NCBI GenBank assembly: GCA_964392245.1
Contig: CAYMOX010000018.1
Location: 1-64,000 of the forward strand
Source: JAAUUJ01 sp964392245
Lineage (GTDB): Bacteria > Cyanobacteriota > Cyanobacteriia > Thermostichales > Thermostichaceae
Reading direction: 5' to 3'
DNA length: 64,000 bases
Of this stretch, positions 54,062-63,584 are shown piece by piece. A model generated the notes under the pieces. That model searched no databases and had not been told where the DNA came from. It saw nothing but the letters and a program-made list of their open reading frames with translations. The translations under genes and the position numbers were made by a program. The stretch's first letter is position 1. Every line of letters starts with the position of its first letter.

Positions 54062-54973
54062 CTAATCACAAGAATCACGGTTTGGGCTCTGGGCACGGAC
54101 AACAGCATCTGTAAAACGAGCAACCTGGTGCATCATGCCCACATCATGAACCCGAATGATATCGGCACCCCGCTCAATGCAGAGGGTGACTGACGCGGCT
54201 GTCCCACCTAAACGATCCTGGGGGGGCAGGTTGAGGGTATATCCCACAAAGGATTTTCGAGAGGGTCCAACCAGAAGCGGATAGCCAAGACCTTTTAACT
54301 CTCCCAGACGGTTGACCAGCTCGATGTTCTGCTCCACGGTCTTCCCAAAGCCAATCCCTGGATCCAGAATGATCCGTTCACGGGCAATGCCAGCGTTGTC
54401 AGCCAGCTCCAGAGAGATCTCAAGCTCACGGTGGATGTCGCGGATCAGATCCTTGTAAAGCACTCCCACATACCGCCCTCCTAGGCCAGGGGTTTGATCC
54501 AGATCCTGGGGCCGACTGCGATTATGCATCAGGATCAAACCTGCCCCTTCCCCGGCCACCACCGCTGCCATCTCTGGATCCCGCCGTAGACCCCAGACAT
54601 CATTCACAATCTCTGCCCCAGCAGATAAGGCCACCCTGGCCACGTCAGCTTTATAGGTGTCAATGGAGATGGGGACAGAAATCCTGCCATGTAAAGCCTG
54701 GATTACGGGGATCACCCGCGCTAATTCTTCCTCCTGGGGGACAGGTTGACTGCCCGGTCGGGTGGATTCACCGCCGATATCAATCAGATCCGCCCCCGCC
54801 TGCACTTGGGCCTCCGCCAGAGCTACGGCTGCTCCCACCGTGTCGGCTTGGGCAATCAGGCCATCCCCGGAAAACGAATCTGGAGTCACGTTCACGATCC
54901 CCATGACATAGGTCTTTGCTCCCCATACCAGTGAGGTGGTGGCCAGATCCAGGGAGGGTGAGAAAAGTGTCAT
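54062..54973 (-). CDS. folP: Dihydropteroate synthase
   Basis: Joins 4-aminobenzoate to hydroxymethyl-dihydropterin diphosphate in folate synthesis. The 303 residues include YVMGIVNVTPDSFSGDG, then DLIDIGGESTRPGSQPV, the NDVWGLRRDPEMA loop and the ending ADIIRVHDVGMM. It overlaps folK by four bases (ATGA), so the two consecutive folate enzymes are coupled. Confidence 0.95.
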   Translation of the reverse strand: MTLFSPSLDLATTSLVWGAKTYVMGIVNVTPDSFSGDGLIAQADTVGAAVALAEAQVQAGADLIDIGGESTRPGSQPVPQEEELARVIPVIQALHGRISVPISIDTYKADVARVALSAGAEIVNDVWGLRRDPEMAAVVAGEGAGLILMHNRSRPQDLDQTPGLGGRYVGVLYKDLIRDIHRELEISLELADNAGIARERIILDPGIGFGKTVEQNIELVNRLGELKGLGYPLLVGPSRKSFVGYTLNLPPQDRLGGTAASVTLCIERGADIIRVHDVGMMHQVARFTDAVVRAQSPNRDSCD

Positions 54974-55476
54974 CGCTCAGGAAAGGCAAGTAGCTGAGGG
55001 TAAGGCCTGATGGTTGAGTCCAGATCAGGGCATTGATCCCGTAGGGTTGCAATCGTTTCTCCCGTTTCGGGGTGGATCCACTCGGGCACAATATCCCCCA
55101 AAGGAACCAGGACAAAGGCACGCTCCCGCAACAGGGGATGGGGAATGCGCAAATCCGGCTGGTCCAGGACCAATTGATCGTAAAACAAAATATCCAGGTC
55201 AATCCGGCGGGGGCCATAGCGTTGAGTTTTGGAGCGCCCCAATTGCTGCTCAATGGCCTGGAGTTGAGTCAGGACCTCGCTAGGATCCTTTTTGGTAGTC
55301 ACCAGGCAGGCACCGTTAAGAAATCTGGGCTGATCCAGCAGATAGGCAGGCTCGGTTTCATACACAGGCGAAATGTGTTCAAGGTGAAAATGACAAGCCA
55401 TGGCCTCTACTGCAGTTTGTAGAGCTTGGAAGCGGTTCCCAAGATTAGAGCCAAGAGCGATCAGCACCTGAGCCAT
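54970..55476 (-). CDS. folK: 6-hydroxymethyl-7,8-dihydropterin pyrophosphokinase
   Basis: HPPK activates the pterin for FolP. The 168 residues start with LIALGSNLGNRFQALQTAV and contain RYGPRRIDLDILFYDQLVLD and IPHPLLRERAFVLVPL. It lies 26 bases after cphA on the same strand and is coupled to folP. Confidence 0.95.
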   Translation of the reverse strand: MAQVLIALGSNLGNRFQALQTAVEAMACHFHLEHISPVYETEPAYLLDQPRFLNGACLVTTKKDPSEVLTQLQAIEQQLGRSKTQRYGPRRIDLDILFYDQLVLDQPDLRIPHPLLRERAFVLVPLGDIVPEWIHPETGETIATLRDQCPDLDSTIRPYPQLLAFPER

Positions 55477-55502
55477 GGACAGAAAAACAGGTAAATCTAC
55501 AG

Positions 55503-58217
55503 CTACAGGTGCTCAACCGATTGAGACTTGGGTTCCGGCAGAGATTCTGGGGATGAGGAGAGAAATTGGGCACTGTAGGCAGACCCCCGGTAGCTGGGTT
55601 TGGGGTTCAGTAGATCCTGGTAGCGAGTAATAATCTGGATGGTCCGTTGAACATCGGCAGGAAAAATCACCACCAAATCTCCCGATTGAGCCTGCTGCAG
55701 GCTAGTTTCGATGGCCTCTTCCTCATTCAGGATCAACTGCACATCTCCACCCCGTTGATCATCCCAGCCCTGGCGAATAATCTCGGCCACCTCGCCCGGA
55801 TCTCGCCCACGGCGATCATCGTCCTCTTTAATCACCACCCGATCAAACATCCGCGCCGAGAGAATTCCCAGTTCCCTCAGATCCTGATCCCGCCGATCCC
55901 CAGGACCCCCAATAACACCAATTTTGCTGCGGCATTCCCATCGTTCTAGGGTGGATTCAATCGCTTCATAGCCAGCAGGGTTGTGAGCATAGTCCACCAG
56001 GACCTGAAAGCCACCTACCTCAAAAAGGTTGAGGCGGCCCGGGGTTTGAGCCACTGAGCTTGTAAACGTGCCTAATGCCATGCGAATGTCATCGATGGAG
56101 ATCCCATGCAGAAATGTAGCCAGGGTGGCAGCCAGGGCATTCTGGATCATGAAACTGGCCCGACCCGAGAGGGTGAGGGGAATATTAGTCACATTTTCGA
56201 TGCGTAGCTTCCAGCCCCGTTTCAGGATGGCAATGTAGCCGTCCTCATACACTGCAGCCGTTCCGCCAGCCGCAATGTGGTGACGCACAATGGTGTTCTC
56301 AGGATCCATGCTGAAGTAGGCAATTGTGGCGTGAATATTTTCGGCCATGGCCGCCACCAGCCGATCATCCGCATTGAGAATGGCGTATCCCCCTTCATGC
56401 ACCGATTCCACCACCACTGACTTGACCCGGGCCATCTCCTCCAGGGTGTCAATATCTCCCACCCCCAGGTGATCTGAGGTTACATTCAAAACCACCCCAA
56501 TATCGCAGCCTGGGAATCCCAGACCTTCGCGGAGAATACCGCCTCGAGCCGTTTCCAGGATGGCCACTTCGACCGTCGGATCCCGTAGCACCAACTGGGC
56601 ACTGTAGGGACCCGTCATGTCTCCTTTGGCAATTTGATGATTCTGGATGTACACTCCGTCGGTGGTGGTGAATCCTACTCTTAACCCAACTCCCTTGAGA
56701 ATGTGGGCGGTCAGGCGGGTGGTGGTGGTTTTGCCATTCGTACCTGTGATGGCAATGATCGGAATACGGGTTTGGGTTCCCGCTGGAAACAACATATCAA
56801 TAATAGGTTCGGCCACATTGCGGGCAATCCCTTCACTGGGGGCCAGGTGCATCCGCAACCCCGGAGAGGCGTTGACCTCAACAATGGCACCCCCATTCTC
56901 ATGAATGGGTACGGTGATGTCAGGGCAGATTAAATCAATACCCGCCACATCCAAGCCCACGATCTGGGCCGCTCGTTCGGCAATAAAGGTGTTGTAGGGA
57001 TGAATTATATCGGTGCAATCAATCGCCACCCCCCCTGTACTCAGATTAGCGGTGGACTTGAGGACACAGACTTCCCCTCGTGGCAGCACATCCCCCAGTC
57101 GATAGCCCTTTTGCTCTAGCAGGCGAATGGTCATGTCATCGATCGTAATCTGGGTGAGCACATTTTCATGTCCATATCCCCGTCGAGGATCAGTATTCAC
57201 CTGCTGAATCAGTTCCTCAATCGTGGAGTAGCCATCCCCCACCACCCTCGCCGGGATGCGTTTGGCCACGGCCCTGAGTTTGTTATTGACCACCAGCAGA
57301 CGATAGTCATCCCCCTCCACATGCTTTTCCACCAGCACAATCGGGGAGTACTCTTTGGCTGCCTCGTAGGCCGTCTCTGCGGTGTCCAGATCCCGAATAT
57401 TGACGGTGATGCCCTTGCCATGGTTAGCGTTGAGGGGTTTTACCACGACAGGGTAGCCGCCCACGTCTTCAATGGTGACTTCCAGATCCTCAACTCGCCT
57501 CACGGTGAACCCCTTGGGGACAGGCACACCCATATCCATGAGCAGTTCTTTAGTCACCCGCTTATTGCAAGCAATGTCAGTGGCAATAATGCTGGTTTTT
57601 TCGGTGGTGGTGGCCTCGATCCGTTTCTGGTGAACTCCATAGCCCAGCTGCACCAGGGAACTGGCGTTCAGCCGCAGATAAGGGATCTTGCGCAGAGCTG
57701 CTTCATCCAGCAGGGCCTGGGTACTGGGACCAAAGCGGACCTTTTCCCGGATCTCCCTCAGCTCCTGAATATCCAGCTCCAGATCGCGTTGATAGGATTC
57801 TCCATCCACAAGAGCCTGGCAGAGATAGACGGCAGCCTTCCCCGCAAAGCGCCCTGCTTCTGCCTCCTGGTACTCAAATACGACGTTGTAGATTCCCGAC
57901 ACAGCCGTTTCGCGGGTGCGGCCAAAATCCACCTTCATGCCTGCCATCGTCTGGAGTTCCAGGGCTACATGCTCAATCACATGACCCATCCAGGTTCCTT
58001 CTTCCACCCGTTGCAAAAAGCCCCCATAGCAGCGGCGGGAACACTGGTGCTCCCAAAGTCCCGGCAGAAGATGTTCCAGGGATTCTTTAAACCCGCGAAT
58101 TTGATTGGTGGGGCGGTCTTTTAAATCCTCCAGATCAAGGCGCATTTGGATGAGCTGATGACGCCGAATGCTCCAGTAATTAGGACCGTTCAGAACCCGA
58201 AGGGAAAGGATACGCAT
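55503..58217 (-). CDS. cphA: Cyanophycin synthetase
   Basis: Makes the nitrogen-storage polymer multi-L-arginyl-poly-L-aspartate with ATP. The 904 residues show an N-terminal domain (MRILSLRVLNGPNYWSIRRH), an ATP-grasp domain (VVKPLNANHGKGITVNIRDL) and a C-terminal Mur-ligase-like domain with P-loop ITGTNGKTTTTRL and VDYAHNPAGYEAI. I start at ATG 58217 because the conserved protein begins there; the frame is open for 26 more codons. Cyanophycinase (cphB) is not adjacent. Confidence 0.95.
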   Translation of the reverse strand: MRILSLRVLNGPNYWSIRRHQLIQMRLDLEDLKDRPTNQIRGFKESLEHLLPGLWEHQCSRRCYGGFLQRVEEGTWMGHVIEHVALELQTMAGMKVDFGRTRETAVSGIYNVVFEYQEAEAGRFAGKAAVYLCQALVDGESYQRDLELDIQELREIREKVRFGPSTQALLDEAALRKIPYLRLNASSLVQLGYGVHQKRIEATTTEKTSIIATDIACNKRVTKELLMDMGVPVPKGFTVRRVEDLEVTIEDVGGYPVVVKPLNANHGKGITVNIRDLDTAETAYEAAKEYSPIVLVEKHVEGDDYRLLVVNNKLRAVAKRIPARVVGDGYSTIEELIQQVNTDPRRGYGHENVLTQITIDDMTIRLLEQKGYRLGDVLPRGEVCVLKSTANLSTGGVAIDCTDIIHPYNTFIAERAAQIVGLDVAGIDLICPDITVPIHENGGAIVEVNASPGLRMHLAPSEGIARNVAEPIIDMLFPAGTQTRIPIIAITGTNGKTTTTRLTAHILKGVGLRVGFTTTDGVYIQNHQIAKGDMTGPYSAQLVLRDPTVEVAILETARGGILREGLGFPGCDIGVVLNVTSDHLGVGDIDTLEEMARVKSVVVESVHEGGYAILNADDRLVAAMAENIHATIAYFSMDPENTIVRHHIAAGGTAAVYEDGYIAILKRGWKLRIENVTNIPLTLSGRASFMIQNALAATLATFLHGISIDDIRMALGTFTSSVAQTPGRLNLFEVGGFQVLVDYAHNPAGYEAIESTLERWECRSKIGVIGGPGDRRDQDLRELGILSARMFDRVVIKEDDDRRGRDPGEVAEIIRQGWDDQRGGDVQLILNEEEAIETSLQQAQSGDLVVIFPADVQRTIQIITRYQDLLNPKPSYRGSAYSAQFLSSSPESLPEPKSQSVEHL

Positions 58218-58441
58218 AGGTTGCTCAGGGAGGAATGCCAGAGGAAAGAGGGGTTTTTGCTCACCGTGGGTTGAGCTCCGGCTACAGTTTGACAATTCAG
58301 AATAGACTCTTCCTCACAGTCCGGTCCCCAGGGTTCCGACTGAACAAGTATGGGAGTCCACCTGTCATCGCACTTTTGACTTCTCTCAAAATTACACGAA
58401 AAGCGGCTGCATTGTTAATCTTTGCGAACAATGGCCCGCAA

Positions 58442-60058
58442 TTAACTGGCAACATCCTGTTCATGCTTGGCATCGACAGGTCGCAACGTCTCCGAGGAAG
58501 GAGGGACGGCAACCAATGGTGATACGGAAGGCGATGGCTCAGATCGGCGAACTTTAATCGGCAAACGCTCGAGGGCCTGACCCAGCAGTTGTGAGATGAC
58601 GTCTTGGTGGCGCAGATGCTGCAATTGCTCCTTCACCCTCTGTTGTATTGTCTCGTCCTGCCAGGGCTGGCCCGAGGAAAGATGATCCAGGTAACTCAAT
58701 CCAGCCACACGGGTGAGATAGGCTCCACTGATCGCCTGGAGAGGAATGCCCAGAAAAGCCAGGGGACTGGTCTTGAGGGCGGAGCCCACCACTTGAGTTG
58801 CTAACTCTACCCCCCCCAGCTTGAGAATCATCTGCCCCATGGTCTGGGCGGCGGCTTTCGCCTCCTGCAAGCTGATCGGTCGTTCAAAGATGTGGTGAAG
58901 TTCACTGACCATTCGCCCGTTAATAGCAGCAGCGGCCAGAAGATCTACAGCAGGTAGAGGCGTAACCGCTACAGCGGCAGCCGTGGCCCACTGCATTCGA
59001 TCAATCACCTTCTGTGCCTCATCCGTTTGTTGCTGTCGCAGAATCTCGGCAATGGAGGCAGACAGTTGCTCCGAACGTAACAAAGCATTGGCCAGATGCA
59101 AATGGTGTCCATCACGCTGCAGGACAGTCGCCAATTGGGTGACTAGCTTCTGCACTTCAGGCGGCTGATCTTCGTATTCAATCGTCTGGGTGCCATCGGA
59201 ATGGAGATATTTGACCTTGAGTGGCTGGGGCTTGGCGGCGGTATCCACCACATGATCCGCGGGAATGACGGTGCCAGTGCGGGAGCGTAGCTTGGCCAGG
59301 ATGGTTTCTTTGTCCTCAGGCAAAATCTGATCCGTCTTGTTAAGGGTGAGAATCGCCCGTTTTCCCCGCCGTGCTAGGTCCAGGAGCACTTCATATTCCG
59401 AGGCCAACAGATCCCCAGCCACGACAAAGACCAGCAGATCTGCTGACTCAGCCAGGGTTTTGGCTTCTGCTTCCCCTTGTTGCCCAATCGTTTGAAGACC
59501 GGGGGTATCCGTCAGCAGCACCGGTCCGGTCACCCCAGCAATGGTGTAGGTGAAGCTGGATCCCACCTGAGTGGTTCCCATGGTTGCAGCGGTTTCACCG
59601 ACCCATCTCCCCAACAGAGCATTGACTAGAGAGGTTTTGCCCGCCGAGGCTGTGCCAAAGACCACCAGGTGAAACGTGTCTTCCTTCAGATCACTGCGAA
59701 TTTGATCCGCCTGAGTCAGCAGGGCCTCTCGAGCAATGCGGTCATGGAGTTGATTGATCAACTGTTCGGTATTCGTAAGCTGGCGATCCACCTCTTCAGG
59801 TGTGGCTCGTTTTCGCCGTTTGCGGGGAGACTTGCTACTTGCTGGGGGAGGCGTTGGCTTGAACCAGTTTTTTTTACCCCAGTAGAGTAAGCCAATGGTT
59901 CCCAGTACCGTCAGGCCCAATAAAGTATCCGCAAGGGGTGCCGAATAGGGGGCCACACTGCTGTACAAGCCTGCTAACCCCTGCAAATACTGGCCAAGGA
60001 CGATCAGACTTCCCGCCACCGTTAAGGTCACCAGCAGAGGACGGGGCAAGTACTTCAT
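58442..60058 (-). CDS. Membrane-anchored GTPase with DUF697 (YcjF-like) domain
   Basis: A 538-residue protein. Two hydrophobic segments lie at the N-terminus (about 8-65), then a basic linker. The GTPase domain has G1 FGTASAGKTSLVNALLG, G3 DTPGLQ and G4 LNKTD. The C-terminal DUF697 region (from about 365) is Ala-rich and hydrophobic, with TPLPAVDLLAAAAINGRMV. Such proteins occur widely in cyanobacteria with unclear roles, possibly membrane remodelling or stress. ATG 60058 gives MKYLPRPLL; ATT/TTG codons upstream are less likely. Confidence 0.83.
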   Translation of the reverse strand: MKYLPRPLLVTLTVAGSLIVLGQYLQGLAGLYSSVAPYSAPLADTLLGLTVLGTIGLLYWGKKNWFKPTPPPASSKSPRKRRKRATPEEVDRQLTNTEQLINQLHDRIAREALLTQADQIRSDLKEDTFHLVVFGTASAGKTSLVNALLGRWVGETAATMGTTQVGSSFTYTIAGVTGPVLLTDTPGLQTIGQQGEAEAKTLAESADLLVFVVAGDLLASEYEVLLDLARRGKRAILTLNKTDQILPEDKETILAKLRSRTGTVIPADHVVDTAAKPQPLKVKYLHSDGTQTIEYEDQPPEVQKLVTQLATVLQRDGHHLHLANALLRSEQLSASIAEILRQQQTDEAQKVIDRMQWATAAAVAVTPLPAVDLLAAAAINGRMVSELHHIFERPISLQEAKAAAQTMGQMILKLGGVELATQVVGSALKTSPLAFLGIPLQAISGAYLTRVAGLSYLDHLSSGQPWQDETIQQRVKEQLQHLRHQDVISQLLGQALERLPIKVRRSEPSPSVSPLVAVPPSSETLRPVDAKHEQDVAS

Positions 60059-60303
60059 AACAATCAACCTGAATGGGAGAGGGTGAGCGCAGCAAGAACT
60101 GGGAAGAAAGAATCCGATCCCTATTCTTTATCTATTATTCAGGATTGTCATGCACGTCTCCCATCGTGAAACGGAATCGCCTTGCTGTTTAGACGGTGGA
60201 TCCTGACTCTTGCCGACGAAGCCTGAGTAACAATCAGAGTTTCAGAATCCCCAGAGACACGGTAACGTAAGGCTAGACCCTTTTCCATCCCTAAGAGGGC
60301 TTT

Positions 60304-61659
60304 GTGGTAGTTTCATCGCACTCCCTCATGACGCTCGAGGATTTCACCACCCTCCTCAAACACCTGCTGCAGGCCCAAACCACTCTGGAGCTGGTGCAAT
60401 CACTGGCGAACAGTCTTGAGCATCACCTGCCCCTCCACACCAACTGGATCGCCTATCCTGCCATGCTGTCTGGCTCTGGTAAGCAATGCTACTGGGTATG
60501 GTCCAAAGAGGCTGGCCTGAATCCTTCTGCTATTCATCTCTACCAAATTCCCTCCGAGACGCTGATCGAGGTGTCCCTGTCACCGGATCATCTCTTGCCC
60601 CTCCCTGATCAACAGTCCCCCTGGTTGCCACTGGCCGAACAAGCCGAACAATCGGCGCCGCTGCAGGAACGATCCACCTCGCCGCTGGAGAGGGATCCTG
60701 AGGATCCGGAGTTCATCCACTACCTCAGTGCCTGTTATCCGCAGGGGGAGCCTCCCTGGTTGGTTGGATTCAGCACCCTATCCACCTTCACCTGGACCAA
60801 TGAAGCCCTGAGGGTGGTGCGGACTTTCATGGATCTGGCGGCGATTGCCTTACAACGGCAAACCCTGCAACAGCAGCTTTCCCAAACTGAACAACAGCAA
60901 CGGACTGCGTCGAATCGCCTGATGGATCGTCTGCGTGTCGCCACCGAGGCCACTCGACAGGTGGTTTATGAATGGACAATTGCCTCCGGTCAGCGGGACT
61001 GGGCTCCGGCGCTGCGCGCCCAATTTGGACATCTAGGCTCTCTGGAGCAGGAGTCACAAACCTGGTGGTCTCAGCAAATTCATCCGGAGGACCGCGAGCG
61101 AGTTCTCGCCCATCTGCAAAATTGCCTGAGTGATCTGCAGGTGTTTTTGTGTGAGTATCGCTGGCAGCGAGCTGACGGTTTCTTTGCCTGGGTCAGAGAC
61201 TATGGTCGTCTCTATTGTGGTATTCAGGGACAGCCTGTGAGGATGATCGGAAGCCTGGAGGACATCAGTGCCCGTCGCCGGACCGCTGCGGCTCTTACCC
61301 AGTTCCGGCAGGGGTTTGAACTGCTTCTGCACCACACACAGGAGGCCTGGGTCCTGCTCAACTGCCATGAACATATGATTAAAGCCAGTCCAGGCTTTTT
61401 ATCCTTGCTGGGATACGATCTGGCGACGCTGACTCAGTTAGGCTCGATTGCGGCCTTGATTAATCCAGCGGATATCAATCAAGACAGTGTGGACAAACAA
61501 CGTCTGCTTGAGAACAAGATCCCGATGTACTCCACGCCAAAACGGTTCTACCATGCTGAGGGCAACGAAATACCCCTGACGATATCTTCGTATCTTCTGG
61601 GAGATGAACTGGATTACCAGTTTCTCTGGCATCTGTATCAACCGACGTCCAGCTGCTAA
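60304..61659 (+). CDS. GAF/PAS sensory protein without output domain
   Basis: A 451-residue protein starting at GTG 60304 (or ATG 60328). The first 190 residues are GAF-like. A short coiled coil leads to a PAS-fold domain with WWSQQIHPEDRERVLAHLQN (about 250-335) and a second PAS domain (HTQEAWVLLNCHEHMIKASP, then FLSLLGYD) to the end. It stops without a kinase, GGDEF or other effector. Either it acts as a protein-binding sensor, or an effector has been lost. No frameshifted continuation is visible in the 150 bases downstream. Confidence 0.75.
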   Translation: MVVSSHSLMTLEDFTTLLKHLLQAQTTLELVQSLANSLEHHLPLHTNWIAYPAMLSGSGKQCYWVWSKEAGLNPSAIHLYQIPSETLIEVSLSPDHLLPLPDQQSPWLPLAEQAEQSAPLQERSTSPLERDPEDPEFIHYLSACYPQGEPPWLVGFSTLSTFTWTNEALRVVRTFMDLAAIALQRQTLQQQLSQTEQQQRTASNRLMDRLRVATEATRQVVYEWTIASGQRDWAPALRAQFGHLGSLEQESQTWWSQQIHPEDRERVLAHLQNCLSDLQVFLCEYRWQRADGFFAWVRDYGRLYCGIQGQPVRMIGSLEDISARRRTAAALTQFRQGFELLLHHTQEAWVLLNCHEHMIKASPGFLSLLGYDLATLTQLGSIAALINPADINQDSVDKQRLLENKIPMYSTPKRFYHAEGNEIPLTISSYLLGDELDYQFLWHLYQPTSSC

Positions 61660-61807
61660 TTCTGGTCCTATATCCCACAGATCCCACTCTTCCCCCCCTA
61701 AATCTAGGGCCGGTGACTCTCGCGCTCATCAGCCCCATTGAGTAGACTTCAGGAAAGTCTTCGCCGCATGAGCTTGTTGTAGGCAGGGATACCCAGGAGG
61801 AGCTGGT

Positions 61808-63454
61808 ATGACTTACGAATTCAGCATTTTTGATTTGGCAGGTCTGATCCTGCTTGGGATCGGATCCTTCGCACTGCTACAGGTGCAATCTCGCAAGCAA
61901 CAGCTCAGTCTGGATCTCAAACGGGCTCAAGAAGCAACCGAAACTCTGGAAACTGAAAAGGAGTTGTGGCAGCAAGAGAAAGCTTATCTCACCCAAAGTC
62001 TGGAGCAGAACAGCGCTACCCTTGACACCCTGGAATCTCAACTGCGTGCCGTAACCCAAAACGCCGAACACCTGCAGCAGCACCTGCAAACCGAACGACA
62101 GGAGGGGGTGAAGTTATCTCAGCAGGTCCGTGACCTGAACCTGAACCAGCAACAACTGGAAACACAAGTGCAAACGCAGCAGGCCAGTGTGCTAGCGAGT
62201 GAGCATCAGATCAAGGCTCTCAGTCAGGAGCGAGACAACCTTAATTCGACAGTGCGGGAACAGCGGCAAAACCTCTTTAGCTTTCAGATGCAGGTGCGCG
62301 AGCTAACTCAGCGGCAGCAAGAGATGGAGAGTGAACTAGAAAACCGTGCCCAGGCTCTGCAAACTTTGCAGTCTCAACTGCAACAACTCACGCAAGAAAA
62401 AGCCGATCTGACCACCCAAATGCAGACACGAGATGAGCAGATCAAAGAACTGACCCAGAGCCAGGAAGCGTTGACAGCCACATTCAACCAAACCCAGCAA
62501 ACCGCCCAGCAGTTGGAGGACGCCCGCCAGGAGCTCAACATCCAGCTCGCTCAACAGCTTGAGCAGATCCAGCAATTGCAGCAGCAACTGGTCGCCGCCG
62601 CACAGGAACGGGAAGACTTCTCTCGTCAGGTTCAGGAGTCTCAGGGCGCTCTCGCCGCAGTCACCGCCGAAAAGGCAGATCTCAATACTCAGGTCCAGGA
62701 GCACCTCTCCACGCTTGCCAGCCTGCAGGAGCAGCTCCAACAATTAGCTCAGGTTCAGGAGGATCTGCAGCGTGAAGCCGAAGAAAAACAACAGGCCCTC
62801 ACACAAGCTCAGGACACCCTTGGGGCATTAACGCAGCAGATTGAAGCCCTGACTCAGGAGCAGCAAAATCTGACCCGTACCCTTGATCTGGAACGTCAGA
62901 CCCAGGCAACTCTAACGAATGAACTCCAGCAGCTCCAACAGGAACGGGATAACTTATCCACCCAGGTAGAAGCCCAGCAGATGTCCCAGACATCGCTCCA
63001 GGATCAGATCCAGGTTCTGCAGCAAGAGAAGCTAGAGCTCCAGGATCAGATTCAAACTCTGCAACGAGAGAAGGAGGAGATGACCTCGCAGGTAGCAGAT
63101 CATCGTGAAACACAGAGAGATCTGGAGGCCCAACTGCAACGCTTGCAGGATCAGAGGTCAACTGAGATGGAATCAGACTCTCAACCCTCCTCCCTGTCTC
63201 CAGTTCCAGCTGCCGAAATCCACCCCGTTGCAAAGGCTCCACTTCCGGATTTCAATCACGCTGGGGTTGAAGCAGATCCTGCCTCCCATCATCAGGATCA
63301 CTCTCTATCCTCCGAAGATCAACCCAGCACCCTAGAAGCGACAGAAACTTACTCTGCACCACAATCCCAACCCTCCCCCTCCCCCGCGAAAAGCCCCCCT
63401 CCAGCCAAGAAAAAACCCCGTAAAGGTAGCAAGCGACAAAAAGGTTTTAATTAG
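61808..63454 (+). CDS. Membrane-anchored long coiled-coil protein
   Basis: A 548-residue protein. One transmembrane helix near the N-terminus (FDLAGLILLGIGSFALLQVQ) is followed by about 430 residues of Gln/Glu/Leu-rich heptads, an almost unbroken coiled coil. The last about 100 residues are Pro/Ser-rich, ending in a very basic KKKPRKGSKRQKGFN tail. The layout suggests a structural or tethering protein at the membrane. Its own sequence gives no function. Confidence 0.8.
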   Translation: MTYEFSIFDLAGLILLGIGSFALLQVQSRKQQLSLDLKRAQEATETLETEKELWQQEKAYLTQSLEQNSATLDTLESQLRAVTQNAEHLQQHLQTERQEGVKLSQQVRDLNLNQQQLETQVQTQQASVLASEHQIKALSQERDNLNSTVREQRQNLFSFQMQVRELTQRQQEMESELENRAQALQTLQSQLQQLTQEKADLTTQMQTRDEQIKELTQSQEALTATFNQTQQTAQQLEDARQELNIQLAQQLEQIQQLQQQLVAAAQEREDFSRQVQESQGALAAVTAEKADLNTQVQEHLSTLASLQEQLQQLAQVQEDLQREAEEKQQALTQAQDTLGALTQQIEALTQEQQNLTRTLDLERQTQATLTNELQQLQQERDNLSTQVEAQQMSQTSLQDQIQVLQQEKLELQDQIQTLQREKEEMTSQVADHRETQRDLEAQLQRLQDQRSTEMESDSQPSSLSPVPAAEIHPVAKAPLPDFNHAGVEADPASHHQDHSLSSEDQPSTLEATETYSAPQSQPSPSPAKSPPPAKKKPRKGSKRQKGFN

Positions 63455-63584
63455 CCACACCAGGATCAAGAGAGACAAAACCAGGCACCAATTAGCAGCA
63501 TGTCGCCCGCGAAAATGGATGACTCGAACGGCGGCAATCGCAGCCGAAGTCAGATATTACCAATTAGCTTTATTGGACCAGAAC

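Noticed and set aside
57168..58124. Plus-strand open frame of 318 codons opposite cphA
   Set aside because: It is the mirror of a well-supported cphA reading frame, with no recognisable domain; long antisense frames are common in GC-rich genes.
61808..63454. Internal repeats in the coiled-coil gene as a DNA repeat array
   Set aside because: Imperfect CAG/CAA-rich repetition is explained by Gln/Leu heptads of the coiled coil.
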